Assembly: GCA_934646185.1 (NCBI GenBank)
Contig: CAKUEH010000009.1
Span: 1 to 64,000, forward strand
Reading direction: 5' to 3'
Source of the DNA: an uncultured Oscillospiraceae bacterium
GTDB taxonomy: Bacteria; Bacillota; Clostridia; Oscillospirales; Oscillospiraceae
Length of the DNA: 64,000 nucleotides
The position numbers and the translations under genes were made by a program. The notes beneath the pieces are model-generated. The model did no database searches. It was given only the letters and a program-made list of their open reading frames with translations, and had not been told where the DNA came from. The first letter of the stretch is position 1, and each line of letters opens with the position of its first letter. Shown in pieces: positions 24,134-30,389 of this stretch.

Positions 24134-24596
24134 AAAACAGCTTGCGCGCTATCTGCGCGCCGTCCGGCGGCGGCTGGCGCTGCCGAAAAAGATGAAGGAC
24201 CGCGTGATGGACGATCTGCAAAGCTCCATCATCGAGCGGCGCGAGGCCGGGCAGACGGACGAGGAGATCCTCGCCGCGCTCGGCTCTGCAAAACAGGCTG
24301 CAGCGGAGCTTGCCGCGCAGCTGCCGGGCTATGCACTCCGCAAAAGCCCGTGGCGGTTCGTCTGCCTCGGCGCGTCGGTGCTCGCGCTGCTGGTCGGACT
24401 CGTAAAAACCGTCACGAATCTGCGCGGCTTTGCGTCTGTCGGGGTCATCGGCGGCGCGGACGGTCCGACGGCGATTTTCATCGCCGGCCCGCAGATCTTC
24501 GACTGGGTGGACGTGCTCGCCGCGGGAGTCGTGCTGGTGCTCGGGCTTGCCGGGTATTTCATTCTGCGCCGCCTGCCGCCGAAGAAGGATGGATGA
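24126..24596 (+). CDS. PadR-linked HAAS-domain membrane protein with IGGADGPTAIF motif
   Basis: 156 residues. The N-terminal ~75 residues are a cytoplasmic helical HAAS-type region (LARYLRAVRRRLALPKKMKDRVMDDL...DEEILAALGSAKQAAAEL). Two hydrophobic segments follow (about 82-98 and 127-146). Between them lies VGVIGGADGPTAIFIAGP, a motif otherwise known from the beta subunit of sodium-pumping decarboxylases; the protein is far too short to be that enzyme. The start is ATG 24126, spaced 9 nt from GGGGAGG; the ATG at 24117 abuts the RBS. HAAS proteins usually work with PadR in envelope-stress circuits; the exact role here is unknown. Confidence 0.75.
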   Translation: MNEKQLARYLRAVRRRLALPKKMKDRVMDDLQSSIIERREAGQTDEEILAALGSAKQAAAELAAQLPGYALRKSPWRFVCLGASVLALLVGLVKTVTNLRGFASVGVIGGADGPTAIFIAGPQIFDWVDVLAAGVVLVLGLAGYFILRRLPPKKDG

Positions 24597-24752
24597 AGGC
24601 GGGCGGGAAATTTGAGAACGTTGTGCCCTGCCATGCCAGCGGCTCATGAATCGCTCGGCTTCCGCCACACCGGCGAGGCCGAAGGGGATGAGATTGTTAT
24701 GGAGCGGGGACTTTGACGTACATTCGCTGAAGCAGCTTCCTTACAGCGGTCT

Positions 24753-24857
24753 GTAGGGGCCGATGCCCACATCGGCCCGGCAGAATGCACCGTTTTTTCG
24801 GAAATCTTCGGCGAATTCGGAATTTCCGAACGGGCCGATGTGGGCATCGGCCCCTAC
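24753..24857 (+). repeat. B-type repeat, copy B5 (canonical)
   Basis: 105 bp, symmetric: both ends pair GGGCCGATG with CATCGGCCC around short loops. The core contains GCACCGTTTTTTCGGAAATCTTC and GCGAATTCGGAA. Best reference copy in the window. Confidence 0.92.
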
Positions 24858-24895
24858 ATTGGCTATGCGGATTCGCATAAGGCTTTCTTGTTTTT

Positions 24896-24960
24896 CGCAG
24901 CTGCCTGCTGCGACCCCACAGGCGCTTCGCGCCAGCTCCCCTTGAAAGGGGAGCCTTTTA
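24896..24960 (+). repeat. A-type repeat, copy A8 (3' part)
   Basis: Hairpin IV (GGCGC/GCGCC around TTC) and hairpin V (CTCCCCTTGAAAGGGGAG) followed by CCTTTTA. It directly precedes the spoIIR stop on the opposite strand. Confidence 0.8.
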
Positions 24961-24968
24961 GGGAGGGA

Positions 24969-25577
24969 TTATTCCCTAAACAGGTATTTTTTCAGCGCTT
25001 GCAGCAGCTCCAGGGAACGGAATTTGACCGTATACGTGCCGTTTGCGCGCGTCATGAGGCTGATCTCGGCGTCCGTGAAGCCGCCTGCCGCTGCTGCGTC
25101 GGCAAAGCCGTCCGTTGTGGCCGGGACGCAGAGCGACGGGAAGATCACGCACCACCAGTTGTGCCCCGCGCCCTCTCCGATGGTCACGCGCAGCGACTGA
25201 TAGACGCCAGACGGCAGCGAAAACGTGTCATAGTCGCGCGTCGGGAACAGCTCGCGGCGAAAGCTGACGCGGGCGGTATCCCCACAGCCCTGCCGCCGCA
25301 GCTCCGCGTTTGCCGCTGCTTCCAGCGCGGGAAGGTCTGTCAGGATCGCCTGCTTCGCGTCGGCAGCGCCGGAAAGCGCGCGCTGCGCCTCGCGCAGAAC
25401 GGCGTCGCGCACGCGGAGCTTCACGGCCTGATCTGCGTCGGAATCGGAATTCGCCACGACGTGCAGGCGGATGATCTTTTCCGCCATGCGCTGGCTCTGC
25501 GCCTGCAAAACGGCGCAGGCCGTCACGGTAAGTACGCTCACGCCCAGCAAGACAAGAGAAATGATCCGTTTTTTCAT
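24969..25577 (-). CDS. spoIIR: Stage II sporulation protein R
   Basis: 202-residue secreted signalling protein made in the forespore; in Bacillus it triggers SpoIIGA to activate pro-sigma-E in the mother cell. Parts: signal/anchor helix (ISLVLLGVSVLTVTACAVL), the conserved IIRLHVVANSDSDADQAVKLRVRDAVL block, and the GHNWWCVIFPSLC motif. The ATG 25577 gives the family N-terminus MKKRI; a GTG at 25586 is in frame. The RBS (GGACGG) lies inside the stem of the ispE terminator, an unusual arrangement. No spoIIGA is in the window. Confidence 0.95.
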   Translation of the reverse strand: MKKRIISLVLLGVSVLTVTACAVLQAQSQRMAEKIIRLHVVANSDSDADQAVKLRVRDAVLREAQRALSGAADAKQAILTDLPALEAAANAELRRQGCGDTARVSFRRELFPTRDYDTFSLPSGVYQSLRVTIGEGAGHNWWCVIFPSLCVPATTDGFADAAAAGGFTDAEISLMTRANGTYTVKFRSLELLQALKKYLFRE

Positions 25578-25637
25578 AAAAAACACCGTCCAAACTGCTT
25601 TTGCAGACAGTTTAGACGGTGTTTTGCGGGTTTATAC
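25578..25637 (-). promoter_or_regulatory. ispE terminator overlapping a possible sigma-F promoter for spoIIR
   Basis: Terminator on the minus strand: 15-bp stem (25622-25608 with 25597-25583, one G-T pair), 10-nt loop, then six T (25583-25578) directly against the spoIIR ATG. Embedded in it: GTATA (25637-25633), 15 bp, GTCTAAACT (25617-25609), resembling the sigma-F consensus. Transcripts from it would start in the hairpin loop. Confidence 0.6.
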
Positions 25638-26537
25638 GGTCTTTGCCAGGAAAATCTGGCTGTATTTGTCCTTGAGCATCGTGCAGGCGACGGTCGCGTA
25701 TTCAAACGAATCGTAGATGCCGAACACGGCGGAGCCAGAGCCGGTCATCTGCGCGCCGTACGCGCCGTAGGTGTACATCATGGAGCGGATATAATTGATG
25801 TCGAAATGCTTCTGCATGACGACGGGCTCAAACACGTTGCACAGGCTGCCGCCGATGCCGAGCAGATCGCCCTTCTGCAGATTCAGCTGCATGGCCTTCT
25901 GATCGGGCCGTTTTTCGATGAACGTCTCGTCGAGCGCCTGATACAGCTCCGGCGTGGAGACGGAGAAGTCCGGCTTGCAGATCACAAGGAACATCTCCGG
26001 CGCGGGCGGAAGCCGCGTCAGCAGCTCGCCGCGTCCCTCGACCAGCGCCGTGCCGCCCATGACGCAGAACGGCACGTCGGAGCCGACCTGCGCGCCGAGC
26101 TCGCAGAGCGCGGGAATGGACAGGGGGCTGTCATACGCGCGGTTCAGCGCCCGCAGGACGGCCGCCGCGTCGGCGCTGCCGCCGCCAAGACCGGCCTCGA
26201 GCGGGATGCGCTTGTTGATGAAGATCTCCAGCCCCTCCGGCGTCTTTCCCGTGCGGGCATAAAACGCCTCGGCGGCCTTCCACGCCAGATTGTCTTTGTC
26301 CTGCGGCAGATTGCAGGTGACGAGCTCCGGCTCGGTAGTCTCATCCGCGTCCGGCGGCAGGATCTCGCGGTAGCAATGGATCTGCCAGCCCTCGCAGCCG
26401 ACCGTGACATGCACGTCGTCGTGCAGGGAGACGGTCTGCATGATGGAGCGCAGATTGTGATACCCGTCCTCGCGCCGGTCCAGCACGTCCAGCGTCAGAT
26501 TGACCTTGGCAAACGCGCCCTCGGTAAATTCCCTCAT
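25632..26537 (-). CDS. ispE: 4-diphosphocytidyl-2-C-methyl-D-erythritol kinase
   Basis: 301-residue GHMP kinase of the MEP isoprenoid pathway; it phosphorylates CDP-ME at the 2-hydroxyl. N-terminal AFAKVNLTLDVLDRREDGYHNL, the ATP loop PLEAGLGGGSADAAAVL and the C-terminal MTGSGSAVFGIY (motif III) are present. Its ATG shares one base with the stop of the upstream DUF1015 gene (TAATG), so the thrH-DUF1015-ispE genes form one leftward operon. Confidence 0.97.
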   Translation of the reverse strand: MREFTEGAFAKVNLTLDVLDRREDGYHNLRSIMQTVSLHDDVHVTVGCEGWQIHCYREILPPDADETTEPELVTCNLPQDKDNLAWKAAEAFYARTGKTPEGLEIFINKRIPLEAGLGGGSADAAAVLRALNRAYDSPLSIPALCELGAQVGSDVPFCVMGGTALVEGRGELLTRLPPAPEMFLVICKPDFSVSTPELYQALDETFIEKRPDQKAMQLNLQKGDLLGIGGSLCNVFEPVVMQKHFDINYIRSMMYTYGAYGAQMTGSGSAVFGIYDSFEYATVACTMLKDKYSQIFLAKTV

Positions 26538-27781
26538 TACGCCTTGATCTTTCTGCCTTCCAGATAGTAGCGCTTCTCGCGGCTGTGGCCCATGGAGAAG
26601 GTCTTTCTCGGCAGAACGCCGTCGGCGATGACGCCGCGGAACAGCTGGCTCTTTTCCATCGCGGGCAGCAGGAAGCCGATGGCGTTTTCCTGCTTCGCAA
26701 AGCCGATGAGCGCGTCGTCGTCATGGATGTAGTCGATCTCGCCGGGGTTGGACTTCAGATAGTCGTCGAGGAAGTGCTGCAGGATGCCGACAGCCAGCTC
26801 GCCCTTGTTCTTGTCCAGAACGATGGTGCCGGATTCCTCGCCCGCGTACCACTTGACCGGGAAGCCTTCCGCGCCTGCGCAGGCTTCTTCCAGAGCCTTC
26901 AGCAGCTTCTTGGGCTCGGTCTTGAAGATGACGCGGTGGATGGGCTCGAAGACCTGCGCGGGGTCGTGGATGTTTTCGAGCTCGACGAGCGCGTAGCGCG
27001 CCGGATGGTTCGACAGGTCGACGCCGGGGTTGTTCTTTTTGAGCTCTTCGTAGCAGCTCTTGGCCGTGGCAAGCGAGTGGTTGCCGTCGCCGACGGCGAA
27101 GACCATCGGGGTACCCTTCAGGCCGGTGTACTTTTCGCCGACGGTGGCGGAATACTCGGTCAGCGCCTTGTTGAAGTCTTCCACGTCCTTGCCCTCGACG
27201 AGCCAGCCGGTGATATGGCCGCCGTCCTCCATGAGGTCGAAATCGTAGATCTTTTTCAGGCTGTCCTTCTTTGCGGCGATCGGCTCGATGAGCTTCTTGT
27301 CATGGTCGTCGCAGAGCATCAGCACGTGCGGCAGCTCGATGGGTGCGTCGCGGCGGACACGCTGACGCGGCGGGATGCGCTCGGGCACGGTGCGCTCGGT
27401 GGCACGGATAGCGCTGGTTGCGCCCGGGGTATAGTCATAGGCGTCAAGGTCGACCATGCCGACCAGGCCCTCACGGATGGAGCCGTTTTCCAGTGTGCGC
27501 TCCACATAGACGTAGCTGTTGGGATAGACCGTGAACACGCCGTCTTCCATGTACTTTTTCATGGTGGCGTTGATCTCGGCGGTGTGCTCCGCTTCCTTCT
27601 CGGTGCCGAGCTCGGCCTCGGGGAGAATCAGGTTGATGGTGGACACAGCGCCCTCGGCGTTCTTGCGCACGCGATCCCAGTACGCCTGATCGGACGTAAA
27701 CTGGTCGCAGGCGATGACCGCCCATTTTTCCATATGGTCTGTTTTGGGCATCAGGATATCAGCGGGTAAAAATGCGTTCAT
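26537..27781 (-). CDS. DUF1015 family protein (SerK-like)
   Basis: 414-residue cytoplasmic protein of the DUF1015 family. The family includes the archaeal ADP-dependent serine kinase SerK, so a serine or phosphoserine role is plausible. Conserved blocks visible: WAVIACDQFTSDQAYW near the N-terminus, GTPMVFAVGDGNHSLATAKSCYEELK (central DGNHS motif) and YIHDDDALIGFAKQ. Its direct neighbour upstream is ThrH, an enzyme that removes or transfers phosphate from phosphoserine, which supports that idea. ATG 27781 is preceded by GGTGATTC, a modest RBS. Confidence 0.88.
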   Translation of the reverse strand: MNAFLPADILMPKTDHMEKWAVIACDQFTSDQAYWDRVRKNAEGAVSTINLILPEAELGTEKEAEHTAEINATMKKYMEDGVFTVYPNSYVYVERTLENGSIREGLVGMVDLDAYDYTPGATSAIRATERTVPERIPPRQRVRRDAPIELPHVLMLCDDHDKKLIEPIAAKKDSLKKIYDFDLMEDGGHITGWLVEGKDVEDFNKALTEYSATVGEKYTGLKGTPMVFAVGDGNHSLATAKSCYEELKKNNPGVDLSNHPARYALVELENIHDPAQVFEPIHRVIFKTEPKKLLKALEEACAGAEGFPVKWYAGEESGTIVLDKNKGELAVGILQHFLDDYLKSNPGEIDYIHDDDALIGFAKQENAIGFLLPAMEKSQLFRGVIADGVLPRKTFSMGHSREKRYYLEGRKIKA

Positions 27782-27816
27782 CTTGAATCACCTTTCACAT
27801 TAAAATTTCATATTCA

Positions 27817-28419
27817 TCAGGCCATGGCGGCCTTGATTCCGTTGAGGAGCTCATCGTAGGTCTCGAATGCGGGCAGCTGGGGATAGTCCGCCTTGATCTT
27901 GTCGGTCGAGCGGAAGAGGAAGCCGGCCTTGCTGGCCAGGATCATCTCCAGATCGTTGTAGCTGTCGCCGGAGGCGATAGTCTCAAAGCCCATGGACTGC
28001 AGCGCCCGGACCGTGGTGAGCTTGGAATGCGCACAGCGCATTCTGATGCCGCAGAGCATGCCGTCCTTGTCGATCTCGAGCGAATTGCAGAAGATCGTCG
28101 GCCAGCCGAGCTTTTTCATGAGCGGCTGCGCGAATTCCTCAAACGTGTCGCTGACGATGATGGCCTGCGTCTGCGCGCGCAGCTCGTCGAGAAATTCCTT
28201 TGCGCCGGGCAGCGGGTCGATCTGCGCAATGACGTCCTGAATTTCCTTCAGACCCAGTCTGTGCTCGCGCAGGATGTCCATGCGCCAGCGCATGAGCTTG
28301 TCGTAATCCGGCTCGTCGCGCGTGGTGCGGCGCAGCTCCGGAATGCCGCTGACCTCGGAAAAAGCGATCCAGATCTCGGGCACCAGAACGCCCTCAAGAT
28401 CCAGGCAGGTAATATACAT
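27817..28419 (-). CDS. thrH: ThrH-type phosphoserine phosphatase / homoserine phosphotransferase
   Basis: 200-residue HAD-superfamily enzyme. HAD motif I is degenerate as in ThrH (CLDLEGVLVPEIW, with Glu in place of the usual second Asp), motif II is IIVSDTFEEF, and motif IV is ASGDSYNDLEMI. ThrRTTRDEPDYDKLMRWRM matches the ThrH cap. ThrH dephosphorylates phosphoserine and can pass the phosphate to homoserine. The start is ATG 28419, with AGAGGA 7 nt upstream; the ATG at 28425 is too close and the longer frame to 28488 lacks an RBS. First gene of an operon with DUF1015 and ispE. Confidence 0.9.
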   Translation of the reverse strand: MYITCLDLEGVLVPEIWIAFSEVSGIPELRRTTRDEPDYDKLMRWRMDILREHRLGLKEIQDVIAQIDPLPGAKEFLDELRAQTQAIIVSDTFEEFAQPLMKKLGWPTIFCNSLEIDKDGMLCGIRMRCAHSKLTTVRALQSMGFETIASGDSYNDLEMILASKAGFLFRSTDKIKADYPQLPAFETYDELLNGIKAAMA

Positions 28420-28479
28420 GTGCATGTCCTCTGCTGAAAAAATTTTTGGAAGCCTAAAAAAATAACAGGCTCTATGTTC

Positions 28480-28508
28480 ATTATACAAAATCCTGCCGTA
28501 AAAGCAAC
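28480..28508 (-). promoter_or_regulatory. Predicted thrH operon promoter
   Basis: On the minus strand TATAAT (28485-28480), with GTTGCT/TTGCTT about 16-17 bp upstream. Confidence 0.55.
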
Positions 28509-28595
28509 AGGTATTTCAAGTTTTTTGCCGAAGACGCATGAAGCGGACAAGCCGGGCCATACTATCTTTGATTCTAAAATCAAGGAGATGGACGT

Positions 28596-28796
28596 ATGGA
28601 CACACTTTGTCTGATCCTCGCCATTATCGGCGCTGTCAACTGGGGCCTTGTGGGGTTCGCGCGGTTCGATCTGGTCGCGTGGATCTTCGGCGGCCAGACC
28701 GCAGGCGTCAGCCGCGTGATCTACGCGATCGTCGGCATTGCGGGCCTCTGGTGCATCACAATGCTCTTCCGGAAGCGCAGCCGCCCGGAGGTATGA
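28596..28796 (+). CDS. DUF378 small membrane protein
   Basis: 66 residues with two membrane helices (LCLILAIIGAVNWGLVGF and VIYAIVGIAGLWCITMLF). The INWGLVGxxxFDLV signature identifies the DUF378 family, which has no known function. RBS AAGGAG lies 8 nt before ATG. A lone gene divergent from thrH, ending at a bidirectional terminator. Confidence 0.92.
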   Translation: MDTLCLILAIIGAVNWGLVGFARFDLVAWIFGGQTAGVSRVIYAIVGIAGLWCITMLFRKRSRPEV

Positions 28797-28801
28797 AAAA
28801 G

Positions 28802-28836
28802 CCGGACGCGGGGAAAGTCCCTGCGTCCGGTTTTTC
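28802..28836. terminator. Bidirectional terminator
   Basis: 13-bp stem (28802-28814 with 28818-28830; CCGGACGC/GCGTCCGG outer part) with a 3-nt loop, T5 to the right and A5 to the left. It serves DUF378 and the convergent BIG2 gene. Confidence 0.9.
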
Positions 28837-28842
28837 GTATGA

Positions 28843-30207
28843 TCATTTGATGTTGCAGCGCACGATGCACTCGTAGCTGACGCCGTTGTAGGTCGTGGAG
28901 ACATAGGCTGTGCCCTTGCCCTCGGCCTTGACGACGCCGGTCCCGTCGACCGAGCAGATGGAAACGTCGCTCGAGACCCACAGCAGGCCGGTGATCTTCT
29001 TGCCCGAGGCGTCGCGCAGGGAGATCTGGAACGTCTCGCCCTTGACGCCCATGGTGACGTCGCTGTTGCTGATGGTGCATGCGCCCTCGGTGTCGCCGCT
29101 GTCCTCAAAATTGCAGCGGACGATGCATGTCAGATCGCTGCCGCCGTCGACCGTGACGTTTACCGTCGCGGTGCCCTTGCCCCGGGCGGTCAGCACGCCG
29201 TTTTCGGAGACGGTGACGACCGCCTCGTCGCTGCTCTGCCAGACGATCCGCGCACCCTCCGGTGCGCCGGTCACGGAGAGGGTATACTGCTCGCCCGCGT
29301 TCATAAACGTCAGATCGTCCTTGTTCAGCGTCAGCTCCACCGGCTCGCCGTCGGACGTTTCGGCTCCGACGTAGGCGAAGTCGCAGGTCACGAGGCACTG
29401 CGCCGTCTGCTCGCCGCACTGCGCGGTAATGACGGCGGAGCCCGCGTTCACGGCGACGATCTTGCCCTGCTCGGAAACGGTCGCGACCGTTTCGTCGCTG
29501 GACGAGAAGACGACGGGCTCCGTACACGCATCCGGGGTGCGCGTGAAGGTGATGTTGAAGAAGCGGCCCGCGTCCTCAAAGGTCACGGTCGGCGCGGAAA
29601 GCGTCAGGCTGGTGCAGCTGACGCTTTCCTGCTCCTGCGCAGGCTCGGCGGTCTGCGCAGGCTGCTGGTCTTCCTCGTTCATGTAGCGGTTCTCGTCCGG
29701 CTGCGCCGTCTCGGCGGGCTGCTGGACGGTTGTCTGCTCCGGCTCCTGCTGCGCGGGCTCGGCGGTCTGCGCGGGCGCTTCGAGCGTCGTTTCGCGGTAC
29801 AGCGGCGACCAGCCGAGGCGGCTGAACGCCAGCAGCGCGCCGCCAAGCACTGCCGTGCCGAGGATCACGCAGAGCACGGTCATCATCCACTTGGGGATGG
29901 CGTAGACGCTGCCGCCGGACGTGCCCGGCGCGTCGGACGCCTGCGGCGCAGAGCCGGTGCGCAGGCGCTTGCCCGCGTAGCCTCTGGCCGCCCGCGGCGC
30001 GCCCGGCTCCTGCCTGAGGCGCTTGCCCGGCGCGGAACGCCCGGCAGGGGCGCTTTGCGCGGGCCGCTCCTGCGCAGCGGCGGGCGCGTGTTCTGCCTGC
30101 GGCTGTGCGGGAGCGGCGGGGCCTGCCGCCGTGCGTCCGCACAGCGGACACTGGCGCAGGCGCGCGTCGTATGCCGTGCCGCAGTATTCACAGGTTTTCA
30201 ATTCCAT
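28843..30207 (-). CDS. Zinc-ribbon, single-pass membrane protein with BIG2-type Ig domains
   Basis: 454 residues. Cytoplasmic N-terminal zinc ribbon (Cys6, Cys9, Cys20, Cys23 in CEYC...CPLC), a Pro/Ala/Arg-rich disordered stretch to about residue 100, one membrane helix (about 107-129), a Gln/Pro/Thr-rich stalk, then three bacterial Ig-like (BIG2) domains outside the cell, recognised by repeats of VxWSSSDxxVxTVSxxGxVxAxxxGTAxI. No catalytic motif. It is divergent from the kinase-like/FN3 protein and shares its intergenic promoter region, suggesting that the two act together at the envelope. Confidence 0.87.
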   Translation of the reverse strand: MELKTCEYCGTAYDARLRQCPLCGRTAAGPAAPAQPQAEHAPAAAQERPAQSAPAGRSAPGKRLRQEPGAPRAARGYAGKRLRTGSAPQASDAPGTSGGSVYAIPKWMMTVLCVILGTAVLGGALLAFSRLGWSPLYRETTLEAPAQTAEPAQQEPEQTTVQQPAETAQPDENRYMNEEDQQPAQTAEPAQEQESVSCTSLTLSAPTVTFEDAGRFFNITFTRTPDACTEPVVFSSSDETVATVSEQGKIVAVNAGSAVITAQCGEQTAQCLVTCDFAYVGAETSDGEPVELTLNKDDLTFMNAGEQYTLSVTGAPEGARIVWQSSDEAVVTVSENGVLTARGKGTATVNVTVDGGSDLTCIVRCNFEDSGDTEGACTISNSDVTMGVKGETFQISLRDASGKKITGLLWVSSDVSICSVDGTGVVKAEGKGTAYVSTTYNGVSYECIVRCNIK

Positions 30208-30279
30208 AAAAGGGCCTCCGTCTATTGCGCGCCGCCCCTCCGGGCGGCGGCACGATGCGTTTATTCAGACTCAGGAGAC

Positions 30280-30308
30280 AGTATATCACAGATTGTTACA
30301 GATTCCAA
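30280..30308 (-). promoter_or_regulatory. Predicted promoter of the zinc-ribbon/BIG2 gene
   Basis: On the minus strand TTGGAA (30308-30303), 17 bp, TATACT (30285-30280). Confidence 0.6.
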
Positions 30309-30330
30309 GTGGAAGGCGCAAGATATTGTA

Positions 30331-30359
30331 TTGCATTTTTTATGAAAATGACATAGAAT
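30331..30359 (+). promoter_or_regulatory. Predicted promoter of the kinase-like gene
   Basis: TTGCAT (30331-30336), 17 bp, TAGAAT (30354-30359). Back to back with the leftward BIG2 promoter, 22 bp apart. Confidence 0.6.
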
Positions 30360-30389
30360 AAAGATGTGTTTGTAAAGGAGGCGAACGAA

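Noticed and set aside
24126..24596. Annotation as sodium-translocating decarboxylase beta subunit
   Set aside because: Only the short GGADGPT motif fits; the real subunit has about ten helices, and this protein has two helices and a HAAS region.
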